From Sphingomonas sp. Leaf9 (GTDB taxonomy: Bacteria; Pseudomonadota; Alphaproteobacteria; Sphingomonadales; Sphingomonadaceae): a stretch of DNA of 64,000 nucleotides. The translations under genes and the position numbers were made by a program. Below the pieces are notes generated by a model. That model searched no databases. It saw nothing but the letters and a program-made list of their open reading frames with translations, and was not told the DNA's origin. Positions 8,410 through 15,297 of the stretch are shown here, piece after piece (position 1 is the first letter of the stretch; every line of letters starts with the position of its first letter). Location of the stretch: contig NZ_LMKC01000005.1 of the NCBI RefSeq assembly GCF_001421355.1, positions 197,001 through 261,000 on the forward strand, read 5' to 3'.

Positions 8410-8835
8410 TCAGGCAAGGGTCAGGCCGACATCGACATTGCCGCGCGTCGCGTTGGAATAGGGGCAGATGCCGTGCGCAGTGTCGACCAGCGCCTGTGCC
8501 TGCTGCGGATCGACGCCGGGCACCGACACCTTAAGGTCGGCAGTGATGCCGAACCCACCGAGGGCACGCGGGCCGATGCCGACGGTCGCGGTGACGGCGA
8601 CGTCGTTCGGCACCTTGATGCCCAGCTGCTGCCCGGCGACCTTCATCGCGCCGATGAAGCAGGCGGCATAGCCCGCCGCGAACAGCTGTTCGGGGTTGCT
8701 GCCATCGCCGCCGGCCCCGCCCAGTTCGCGCGGAGTCGACAGCTTGACGTCGAACTGGCCGTCCTCGCTGCGGGCATGGCCGTCACGACCGCCGGTGGCG
8801 GTGGCGGTGGTGCTGTACTTGACGTCGACCGACAT
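8410..8835 (-). CDS. ohr: Organic hydroperoxide resistance protein (OsmC/Ohr family)
   Basis: 141-aa thiol peroxidase that reduces organic hydroperoxides. The two redox cysteines are visible: Cys59 in YAACF and Cys124 in HGICPYSNATRGN. The catalytic Glu49 is in NPEQLFAAGYAACF. Length and motifs are those of Ohr rather than OsmC. It is divergent from the MarR-type ohrR gene, with two operator-like palindromes between them, so it is very likely repressed by OhrR and induced by lipid or organic peroxides. Confidence 0.95.
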   Translation of the reverse strand: MSVDVKYSTTATATGGRDGHARSEDGQFDVKLSTPRELGGAGGDGSNPEQLFAAGYAACFIGAMKVAGQQLGIKVPNDVAVTATVGIGPRALGGFGITADLKVSVPGVDPQQAQALVDTAHGICPYSNATRGNVDVGLTLA

Positions 8836-8853
8836 GGCGGATGCTCCATTTAT

Positions 8854-8865
8854 TTATCGCGATAA
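8854..8865. promoter_or_regulatory. OhrR operator candidate 1
   Basis: Perfect 12-bp palindrome TTATCGCGATAA, 18 bp upstream of the ohr start codon (on ohr's strand). The same core recurs 49 bp away as site 2. The AT-rich palindromic form and the location between ohr and ohrR fit binding by a MarR/OhrR dimer. Confidence 0.7.
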
Positions 8866-8902
8866 CGATCTAAGCCGCCCTACCGCGATTGTCCAGAATT
8901 AT

Positions 8903-8914
8903 TTATCGCGACAA
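8903..8914. promoter_or_regulatory. OhrR operator candidate 2
   Basis: TTATCGCGACAA, differing from the perfect palindrome of site 1 at one position. It lies 22 bp upstream of the ohrR start. Two near-identical sites, each close to one of the divergent genes, suggest that OhrR controls both ohr and its own gene. Confidence 0.65.
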
Positions 8915-8936
8915 TCATTCATGCTATGCCCGCCAC

Positions 8937-9377
8937 ATGGACACCCCCCTGCCCCTCGACGAACAGCTGTGCTTCTCGCTCTATGCCGCGACGATCGCGA
9001 TCAACCGGACCTACAAGCCGATGCTGGACCGGATGGGGATCACCTATCCCCAGTTCCTCGTCCTGCTGACGCTCAGCGAGTCGGACGAAGGGCTGACCAT
9101 CGGTGCGATCGCCGAGCGGCTGTCGCTGGAGCCGAGCACGATCACCCCGCTCGCCAAGCGGATGGAGGCCGCCGGGCTGGTCGTGCGTGCGCGCAACCCG
9201 GAGGACGAGCGGCAGGTGCGCGTCCGGCTGACCGAGGCGGGCCGCACGCGCTGGGCGGAGACCGGGTGCCTTGCCCCGACCGTCGTCGCCCGCAGCGGCA
9301 TGACGCCCGACCGGCTGATCGCGCTGAATGCCGAGGTGACCGCGCTGCGCCGCGCGCTGGACGAAGCCCTCGGCTGA
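8937..9377 (+). CDS. ohrR: MarR-family peroxide sensor OhrR
   Basis: 146-aa winged-helix repressor. The peroxide-reactive Cys is Cys12 in DEQLCFSLYAA, the conserved position in OhrR. A second Cys111 in ETGCLAP suggests the two-cysteine type that forms a disulfide on oxidation. The DNA-binding region is LTIGAIAERLSLEPSTITPLAKRME (about residues 53-77), with the wing NPEDERQVRVRLTEAG. I placed the start at ATG 8937 (MDTPLPLDEQ); an upstream in-frame ATG at 8889 would run through operator 2. Divergent from ohr. Confidence 0.93.
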   Translation: MDTPLPLDEQLCFSLYAATIAINRTYKPMLDRMGITYPQFLVLLTLSESDEGLTIGAIAERLSLEPSTITPLAKRMEAAGLVVRARNPEDERQVRVRLTEAGRTRWAETGCLAPTVVARSGMTPDRLIALNAEVTALRRALDEALG

Positions 9378-9402
9378 TTACCCCTTGGCGGGGAAGTCAT
9401 TG

Positions 9403-9417
9403 GAACATATATCGAAC
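9403..9417 (+). promoter_or_regulatory. LexA (SOS) box candidate, GAAC-N7-GAAC
   Basis: The sequence GAACATATATCGAAC is an exact match to the direct-repeat LexA operator known from alphaproteobacteria (GAAC-N7-GAAC). It ends two bases before the ATG of the radical SAM gene, so bound LexA would block transcription or initiation of the radical SAM - hemerythrin - UdgX genes. Confidence 0.65.
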
Positions 9418-9419
9418 GC

Positions 9420-10667
9420 ATGGCGCAGCTCGACACCCGTGCGAAACTGGCGATCCTGGCCGATGCGGCCAAGTATGACGCGTCGTGTGCGTCGTCGGGC
9501 ACGGCCAAGCGCAACTCGCGCGACGGGAAAGGGATCGGATCGACCGAGGGCATGGGCATCTGCCATGCCTATGCCCCCGATGGTCGCTGCATCTCGCTGT
9601 TGAAGATCCTGCTGACCAACAGCTGCATCTTCGACTGTCATTACTGTATCAACCGCAAGTCGTCGAACGTCCGCCGCGCGCGCTTCACCGCGCAGGAGGT
9701 CGTCGCGCTGACGCTCAATTTCTATCGGCGAAACTATATTGAGGGGCTGTTCCTGTCGTCGGGGATCATCGGGTCGTCCAACTATACGATGGAGCAGATC
9801 GTCGAGGTCGCGCGGTCTTTGCGGGAGGATCACGACTTTCGCGGCTATATCCACCTGAAGACCATTCCCGATGCCGATCCCGAGCTGGTGCATCTGGCGG
9901 GGGTCTATGCCGATCGGGTGTCGATCAATGTCGAACTGCCGACGACCGGGGGCCTCAAGCGCCTCGCCCCGGAAAAATCCGCGCCGCAGATCGAAGGGGC
10001 GATGGGCAACGTCGCCCACGCCATTGCCGACGGTCGCGATGCCCGCAAACGCTACAAGTCCGCGCCGAAATTCGCGCCGGCGGGGCAGTCGACGCAGATG
10101 ATCGTCGGTGCCGATTCGGCGACCGATCGCGATATCGTGGGCAAGGCGTCGACGCTGTACGATCGCTATGCGCTGCGCCGCGTCTATTATTCGGCGTTCA
10201 GCCCGATCCCCGAGGCGTCCGCCGTCCTGCCGCTGCAACGCCCGCCGCTGATGCGCGAGCATCGGCTGTACCAGTCGGACTGGCTGATGCGCTTCTACGA
10301 CTATCGAGCGGACGAGGTGCGCGCGGCGACGGACGATGCGACGGGGATGCTGCCGCTCGACATCGATCCCAAGCTCGCTTGGGCGCTGAAGTTCCGCGAT
10401 CGCTTTCCGGTCGATGTGAACCGCGCGCCGCGCGAGATGCTGCTGCGGGTGCCGGGGCTGGGGGTGAAGGCGGTGAGCGCGATCCTGTCGGCGCGGCGCT
10501 GGCGGCGGCTGGCGCTGGCCGATGTCGCGCGGCTGACGGTGTCGGTGGCGAAGGTGCGGCCGTTCCTGATCGCCGACGACTGGCGGCCGGTGGTGCTGGC
10601 GGATCGCGCCGACCTGCGCCCGGTGGTGGCGCCGAAGAAGGCGGACCAGTTCGAGCTGTTCGGTTGA
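9420..10667 (+). CDS. Radical SAM protein of the UDG-linked DNA modification/repair family
   Basis: 415 aa. The radical SAM cluster motif is present as CIFDCHYC (C-X3-C-X2-C, about residues 76-83). The N-terminus is ILADAAKYDASC, and the C-terminal part has a helix-hairpin-helix-like stretch (PREMLLRVPGLGVKAVSAIL, about residues 339-358) suited to DNA binding. This is the family usually annotated as putative DNA modification/repair radical SAM protein (TIGR03916), which occurs beside the DUF4130-UDG protein. That partner is two genes downstream here. Its chemistry is not known to me. A candidate LexA box sits immediately upstream; a good Shine-Dalgarno is not evident. Confidence 0.9.
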   Translation: MAQLDTRAKLAILADAAKYDASCASSGTAKRNSRDGKGIGSTEGMGICHAYAPDGRCISLLKILLTNSCIFDCHYCINRKSSNVRRARFTAQEVVALTLNFYRRNYIEGLFLSSGIIGSSNYTMEQIVEVARSLREDHDFRGYIHLKTIPDADPELVHLAGVYADRVSINVELPTTGGLKRLAPEKSAPQIEGAMGNVAHAIADGRDARKRYKSAPKFAPAGQSTQMIVGADSATDRDIVGKASTLYDRYALRRVYYSAFSPIPEASAVLPLQRPPLMREHRLYQSDWLMRFYDYRADEVRAATDDATGMLPLDIDPKLAWALKFRDRFPVDVNRAPREMLLRVPGLGVKAVSAILSARRWRRLALADVARLTVSVAKVRPFLIADDWRPVVLADRADLRPVVAPKKADQFELFG

Positions 10668-10743
10668 GGCTGCAAATCCCTCGCAAGAGAAACCTCCACC
10701 TGCCGTCGCCGTTGGTTGGATCGAACCAGCAAAGGAATTCCCA

Positions 10744-11220
10744 ATGGCCGACGCCCGCATCTATGCCGACCTGAAGGCCGATCACGACCGGCACCGCGAC
10801 CTGCTGAAGCGGATCGACGCAGCGAAGGGCGACGAGCGCGCCGAGCTGTTCGAGGAATTCCGCGTCGAGGTATCGGCCCATGCCGCTGCCGAGGAAGAGG
10901 CGCTCTACGCCACGATGCTCGCCAATCCCGATTTGCGCGACGAGGCGCGGCATTCGGTGTCGGAGCATAAGGAAATCGACGACTATCTGGGTGAGATCGC
11001 CAAGCTCGACACCGGCAGCAACGAGTGGAACGAGCGCTTTGCCGAGATGCGCCACCGCTACGAACATCATATCGACGAGGAAGAGGAAGAGATGTTCCCC
11101 GCCGCCGCCAAGGAACTGGACGACGCCGAGGAAGCGCGCATCGCCAAGGTGTTCGAGGATCGCAAGCCCAAGGAACTGGCGATCGCCGAGTCCTCGGAAG
11201 CGGGCGATGATCGCGACTGA
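10744..11220 (+). CDS. Hemerythrin/HHE cation-binding domain protein
   Basis: 158-aa four-helix protein. Iron-ligand-like residues are visible in LKADHDRHRDLLKRI, VSAHAAAEEEALY, SVSEHKEIDDYL and MRHRYEHHIDEEEEEMFPAA, the usual H...HxxxE...HxxxD pattern of HHE domains. A diiron site that senses or buffers O2, NO or peroxide is likely. The C-terminal 30 residues are charged and probably unstructured. It sits between the radical SAM gene (77 bp gap) and the UdgX gene (6 bp gap), all on one strand, so it may be a third member of that repair module (inference). Confidence 0.9.
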   Translation: MADARIYADLKADHDRHRDLLKRIDAAKGDERAELFEEFRVEVSAHAAAEEEALYATMLANPDLRDEARHSVSEHKEIDDYLGEIAKLDTGSNEWNERFAEMRHRYEHHIDEEEEEMFPAAAKELDDAEEARIAKVFEDRKPKELAIAESSEAGDDRD

Positions 11221-11226
11221 CGCCTG

Positions 11227-12606
11227 ATGCGGGTCGCGACGCTGACGGCGGCGGATGATTTCGACGGGTGGCGCGATGCTGCCCGCAGCCTTGCCGCGCA
11301 GCGCGTGTCCCCGGCGGAGGTGGTGTGGCAGGTCGGCGACCTGCCCACCGACCTGTTCGCCGACGAAGCGATTGTTGCCAGCAACGCCCCCGCCCCCCGC
11401 GTACCGCGCGCGTTCATCGATCTGGCGCGCACGGTGGCGATGCATGCCGACCCGGCGCGGTTCGCGCTACTCTATGCCATGCTCGTCCGCCTGATCGCCG
11501 AACCCAGGCTGATCGACGACAAGGCCGATCCGGCGATGCGGCGACTGGAGGAAATGGCCAAGGCGGTGCGCCGCGACATCCACAAGATGCGCGCCTTCCT
11601 GCGGTTTCGCGAGGTCGAGGAGGCGGGCGGCACCCGCTTCGTCGCGTGGTTCGAGCCCGATCATCACATCGTTCGCCATAATGGCAGGTTCTTCGTCGAC
11701 CGGTTCGCGGCGATGCGCTGGTCGATCCTGACGCCCGAGGTGTCGCTGCACTGGGACGGCGAAACCCTGTCCGAGGGGCCCGGCGCGACCAAGGCGGATG
11801 CGCCCGACGGCGATCCGGTCGAGGAAATGTGGAAGACCTATTACGCGTCGATCTTCAATCCCGCCCGGCTGAAGACCGGTGCGATGCTGAAGGAGATGCC
11901 GCGCAAATATTGGAAGAACATGCCCGAAACCGCGCTCGTCCCGGCGCTGATCGCGGGCGCACAGGCACGCGAGGCGGCAATGATCGAGACGGCACGGGCG
12001 GCCCCCGGCGGCAACAGCGAGGGCGCTTGGGCAGCGCTGCGCGAGGAAGCGAAGGGGTGCCAGCGCTGCCCGCTATGGCAACCGGCGACGCAGACGGTGT
12101 TTGGCGAAGGGCCGGTCGATGCCGAGATGATGGTCGTCGGCGAACAGCCGGGCGATCAGGAGGACCTGGCCGGGCGGCCGTTTGTCGGCCCGGCGGGGCA
12201 GGTGTTCGACCGGGCGATGGCCGAGGCCGGGATCGATCGGTCGCGGGTCTATGTCACCAACGCGGTCAAGCATTTCAAGTTCGAGCCGCGGGGCAAGCGG
12301 CGCATCCATGCCAAGCCCGGCGTGGGCGAAATCGATGCCTGCCGCTGGTGGATCGAACAGGAGCGCGGCATCCTGCGCCCGCGCATGACAGTCGCGCTGG
12401 GCGCGACGGCGGCGCGGTCGCTGACCGGCAAGACGGTGACGATTTCGCGCGAACGCGGCCGGGTGCTGACGCTGGCCGATGGCGGGGCGGCGTGGATCAC
12501 GGTGCATCCGAGCTATCTGTTGCGACTGCCGGATAAAGCCCAGGCGGAGGAGGAGTTTGCGCGCTTCGTCGAGGATCTGAAGGGCGCGCGGGCGGCGATG
12601 GCTTGA
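11227..12606 (+). CDS. DUF4130 - UdgX fusion, uracil-DNA glycosylase superfamily
   Basis: 459 aa with two parts. Residues about 1-195 are the DUF4130/SAM-linked domain (DFDGWRDAARSLAAQRVSP, LLYAMLVRLI). Residues about 260-459 are an iron-sulfur uracil-DNA glycosylase of the UdgX type. The latter shows GCQRCPLW, VVGEQPGDQEDLAGRPFVGP, the R-loop KRRIHAKPG with His361, and HPSYLLRLPD. UdgX proteins are known to bond covalently to uracil in DNA through the His of KRRIH, and that His is present. It follows the hemerythrin gene by 6 bp, in the same unit as the radical SAM gene. Confidence 0.93.
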   Translation: MRVATLTAADDFDGWRDAARSLAAQRVSPAEVVWQVGDLPTDLFADEAIVASNAPAPRVPRAFIDLARTVAMHADPARFALLYAMLVRLIAEPRLIDDKADPAMRRLEEMAKAVRRDIHKMRAFLRFREVEEAGGTRFVAWFEPDHHIVRHNGRFFVDRFAAMRWSILTPEVSLHWDGETLSEGPGATKADAPDGDPVEEMWKTYYASIFNPARLKTGAMLKEMPRKYWKNMPETALVPALIAGAQAREAAMIETARAAPGGNSEGAWAALREEAKGCQRCPLWQPATQTVFGEGPVDAEMMVVGEQPGDQEDLAGRPFVGPAGQVFDRAMAEAGIDRSRVYVTNAVKHFKFEPRGKRRIHAKPGVGEIDACRWWIEQERGILRPRMTVALGATAARSLTGKTVTISRERGRVLTLADGGAAWITVHPSYLLRLPDKAQAEEEFARFVEDLKGARAAMA

Positions 12607-12660
12607 GGCCAAAGTTCACGAAGTTCACACTCGCCGCGGTTTTGCGTTACCGATCCTCCG

Positions 12661-12742
12661 CGTCACCCCGGGCTTGACCTGGGGTCCCGCTTTTTGCTGA
12701 CGTTGACAAGAAGCGGGACCCCGGATCAAGTCCGGGGTGACG
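12661..12742. repeat. Palindromic intergenic repeat, family A copy 1
   Basis: Two arms of about 32 bp facing each other around a short loop. The right arm contains AAGCGGGACCCCGGATCAAG and ends TCCGGGGTGACG; the left arm is its imperfect reverse complement. The same sequence recurs near 14447, 19521 and 41552. It lies between the convergent UdgX and mocA-like genes and could fold as a bidirectional terminator. Confidence 0.85.
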
Positions 12743-12821
12743 ATGGGGGCGGTCGGTTCGCACAAGTTCGAACCGTTCCGATGGAGAACGCAGGCTACCC
12801 GACCCACCCGCTGTAGGAAAA

Positions 12822-13466
12822 TCATGCCGGCTTGGCGTGCCACCACGGCTCGGCCTGCGGCAGGGTGATCGCGTCGTGGTGCGCGGGGTCTTCCGCAATC
12901 GAGCGCAGGCGGTCGAGGTCCTCGGGCGTGTCGATGTCGATCAGTTCGGCGGGCGTCGTCACGACGTGGCGACCGGCGCGGACCAGATCGCGGGCGCCGG
13001 CATCGCCCTCCAGCGTTTCCAGAAAGTCGAAGCGGCCTGCACCGAACACGGCGGGGGGGCAGGGCTTGGTCCCGTCACTCGATGCCACCACGGCGTCGGC
13101 ATCGTCGCGCGCGGTGTCGAGCAGGCGATAGACATGGGCGGCGGTGATGCGTGGCATGTCGGCGAGTGCGATGACGACGCCCCTTGCCCCCATCGCCCGC
13201 GCCGCGCGTGCCCCGAGCTGCACCGAGCGCGACATGCCCGCCGCCGGATCGTCGTTGACGATAACGTCGTAGCCGCGCGAGGCGAAGTCGAGCTTCGTCC
13301 CGTCGATCACCGCGATCCGGCCGAGAAACGGAATCGCCTCCAGCGCGGTGACGACATGATAGGCGACCGGCTTGTGCAGGAATTCCTGCGCCAGCTTGTC
13401 CGCATCGCCGAAACGCTGCGAGCGCCCCGCCGCCAGCAGGATCAGGACGGTATCTTCAGCCCGCAT
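12822..13466 (-). CDS. MocA-like molybdenum cofactor nucleotidyltransferase
   Basis: 214-aa protein of the MobA/MocA NTP-transferase fold. The nucleotide-binding signature is LLAAGRSQRFGDADKL, followed by LADMPRITAAHV with the metal-binding Asp. Such proteins attach CMP (MocA) or GMP (MobA) to molybdopterin. Pairing with XdhC favours the MocA type that serves xanthine-oxidase-family enzymes such as the molybdenum hydroxylase at 24.5-28.2 kb. Its start overlaps the xdhC stop region by 11 bases, so the two are cotranscribed. The nucleotide used is not provable from sequence. Confidence 0.82.
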   Translation of the reverse strand: MRAEDTVLILLAAGRSQRFGDADKLAQEFLHKPVAYHVVTALEAIPFLGRIAVIDGTKLDFASRGYDVIVNDDPAAGMSRSVQLGARAARAMGARGVVIALADMPRITAAHVYRLLDTARDDADAVVASSDGTKPCPPAVFGAGRFDFLETLEGDAGARDLVRAGRHVVTTPAELIDIDTPEDLDRLRSIAEDPAHHDAITLPQAEPWWHAKPA

Positions 13467-14364
13467 GGAAGCTCCTTACCATTGCCGCCGCGATCGACAG
13501 CGCGATTTCCGAAGGACCGATCGCCCCGATGTCCAGCCCGACCGGCCCGTCGATCCGCTCCAGCCCGGTGGCGCCGGCGGCGGCGAGGCGTTCGAGCCGC
13601 GCGGCATGGCTGCGCCGCGACCCCAGCGCGCCGATATAGGCGGCGGGGGTTTTCAGTGCCTCGATCAGCGCGGGGTCGTCGATCTTGATATCGTGGCTCA
13701 AGGTCACAACGGCGGTGGCGGCATCGGGTCTGAGCGCCTGCACCGCCTCGTCCGGCCAGCGATCGTCAAGGGTGACTCCAGGAAAGCGTTCCTCGGTGAG
13801 AAACCGCGCGCGCGGGTCGATGACGGTGGTGGCGATGCCCAGCGCGCGCGCCATGCCGGCCAGCGCCTGCGCAATCTGCACCGCGCCGATAATCAGCAGC
13901 CGGCGCGGCGGGTCGTAGCGGTTGGCAAAGGCACCTTCGACCGCGCCGATGGTCGTGCGGCCGGTGGTGCGGTCGGTCGACAGGGTGATCGGCTGGCCCT
14001 CCGCCCCGGCACCGGCGATCGCGCCGAACAGCGCGGGGTCGAAACCGTCTGCGTCTACGCGCTGGACCATCACCTCGATCTCGCCACCGCACGGCAAGCC
14101 GACTTCCCATGCGGCGGCGTCGGCCACGCCATAGCGTTTGATGACGAACGGCGCGCCAGCGATCACCTCCGCCGCGGTGGCGAGGATGTCGCTTTCGACG
14201 CAGCCGCCCGACACCGATCCTTCGAACCGGCCGTCCTGATGGACCAGCATATGGCTGCCGCGCGGGCGCGGGGCGGACCCCCAGGTCGAGGTGACCGTCG
14301 CCAGTGCGAGCGGCGCGCCGGCCCAGTCGCGGGCGGCAGTCAGGATGGTGTCGTTATCGGCCAT
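13456..14364 (-). CDS. xdhC: XdhC/CoxI family molybdenum cofactor insertion chaperone
   Basis: 302-aa protein that matures xanthine-dehydrogenase-family enzymes by supplying sulfurated Mo cofactor. The N-terminal XdhC_CoxI domain contains GSVSGGCVESDI with the conserved Cys. A C-terminal Rossmann domain is seen in RRLLIIGAVQIAQALAGMA and in AAYIGALGSRRSHAARLERL. It is the first gene of a two-gene unit with the MocA-like gene. The obvious client in this window is the PaoABC-like enzyme about 10 kb away. Confidence 0.92.
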   Translation of the reverse strand: MADNDTILTAARDWAGAPLALATVTSTWGSAPRPRGSHMLVHQDGRFEGSVSGGCVESDILATAAEVIAGAPFVIKRYGVADAAAWEVGLPCGGEIEVMVQRVDADGFDPALFGAIAGAGAEGQPITLSTDRTTGRTTIGAVEGAFANRYDPPRRLLIIGAVQIAQALAGMARALGIATTVIDPRARFLTEERFPGVTLDDRWPDEAVQALRPDAATAVVTLSHDIKIDDPALIEALKTPAAYIGALGSRRSHAARLERLAAAGATGLERIDGPVGLDIGAIGPSEIALSIAAAMVRSFHAG

Positions 14365-14446
14365 GATGCTCCGATGATGGGGGATTTTGGGCGTGGTGGC
14401 CAGAGGAGTGGTTGGTCGTCTGGCGATATGGCCGCAACAAACTAGT

Positions 14447-14531
14447 CGTCACCCCGGACTTGATCCGGGGTCCCGCTTCTCCACCAAGATCAGAAAAAGA
14501 AGCGGGACCCCGGATCAAGTCCGGGGTGACG
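14447..14531. repeat. Palindromic intergenic repeat, family A copy 2
   Basis: Nearly perfect inverted repeat. The left arm CGTCACCCCGGACTTGATCC continues into GGGGTCCCGCTTCT; the right arm is its reverse complement, ending GTCCGGGGTGACG. The loop is about 18 bp. It lies between the ClpP-like gene and xdhC. It is the best-preserved copy of the family. Confidence 0.88.
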
Positions 14532-14550
14532 ATTGGGTATGGGCAACGGC

Positions 14551-15120
14551 CTAGATCACGTCGAGCACCAGCCCGCGCGCCTTGGCTTCCTCGGCACCGA
14601 TATACCAGTTGGCCGGAGCCTTCTGGACCAGTTCCTCGAACGGCACCTGCGACCCGGCAACGATAGCGCGAAAGCCCTCTTCCTCGATCTCGACCGAGGT
14701 TTCGATCTCGTGCAGCTTGGCCTTGAGCGTCGCGACCAGCATCTTGAGGGGGCCCGACAGTTCGATCGTGCTGGTCATCTGCCGTTCGTGCAGCATCAGC
14801 CGTGTGCCCTTGGTCAGGAAGCGCTTGTTGACCGGGAAGGCCGACATGAAGGTCGACCCGGCGGAATAGACCGCGACCTTGCCCAGAAACAGCGCCTCGC
14901 GCCCGGTATAGTCGCGCAACAGGCGAATATCGTCGCCCATCGCGCGGGCGACTTCCGGATCACCGCCGAGCGTCGAGATCGACACGACCAGCGGGCCATC
15001 GGCGGGGGCGGCCAAGACCTGGTTGCGGAAGCTCTCGTACATCGCATGGTCGACCGGGCCGGCCAGATGGACGTGCGGGCGGGCGAGCAGCGGATAGTCG
15101 TTGATGTCGGTATCGGGCAT
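14551..15120 (-). CDS. ClpP-fold serine protease homologue
   Basis: 189 aa with the ClpP/crotonase-like fold. The nucleophile region FLGKVAVYSAGSTFMSAF aligns with the ClpP serine motif. The His follows in GTRLMLHERQM at the ClpP spacing. The N-terminus (LLARPHVHLAGPVDHAMYESFRNQVLA) and VVSISTLGGDPEVARAM are also ClpP-like. It diverges from housekeeping ClpP and no Clp ATPase gene is nearby, so it is either an accessory ClpP or an ATPase-independent peptidase. Stands alone between repeat A2 and the sdh terminator. Confidence 0.78.
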   Translation of the reverse strand: MPDTDINDYPLLARPHVHLAGPVDHAMYESFRNQVLAAPADGPLVVSISTLGGDPEVARAMGDDIRLLRDYTGREALFLGKVAVYSAGSTFMSAFPVNKRFLTKGTRLMLHERQMTSTIELSGPLKMLVATLKAKLHEIETSVEIEEEGFRAIVAGSQVPFEELVQKAPANWYIGAEEAKARGLVLDVI

Positions 15121-15244
15121 GGCGGGCGTTCCCTCTGGCGCAGTCGGCGGCGGTAACCGGAGGGGACGGGGGTTGGTTCCAGTTTTCTGTGGGAATTGAT
15201 CCGGGGCGACGTTCGAGGAGCCTCCGCACCCTCGCGAAACGGAG

Positions 15245-15274
15245 AGGGGCGACCGGTTCTCACCGATCGCCCCT
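15245..15274. terminator. Strong hairpin downstream of sdhCDA
   Basis: A 13-bp stem (AGGGGCGACCGGT paired with ACCGATCGCCCCT, one mismatch) closes a four-base loop. It begins 24 bp past the sdhA stop on the minus strand. There is no strong T-run, so termination efficiency is uncertain; it would also stabilise the mRNA 3' end. Confidence 0.6.
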
Positions 15275-15297
15275 TCCCTAACCCGTTGAAAGCAGGA

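Noticed and set aside
8234..8461. 75-codon frame between the LacI gene and ohr
   Set aside because: It overlaps the end of ohr on the other strand, and the predicted sequence has no recognisable features.
12610..12780. GTTC-type direct repeats resembling a LexA box (GTTC-N5/6-GTTC near 12616 and 12767)
   Set aside because: The spacing is 5 or 6 bp instead of 7, and they lie between convergent genes, so they do not fit a LexA operator.
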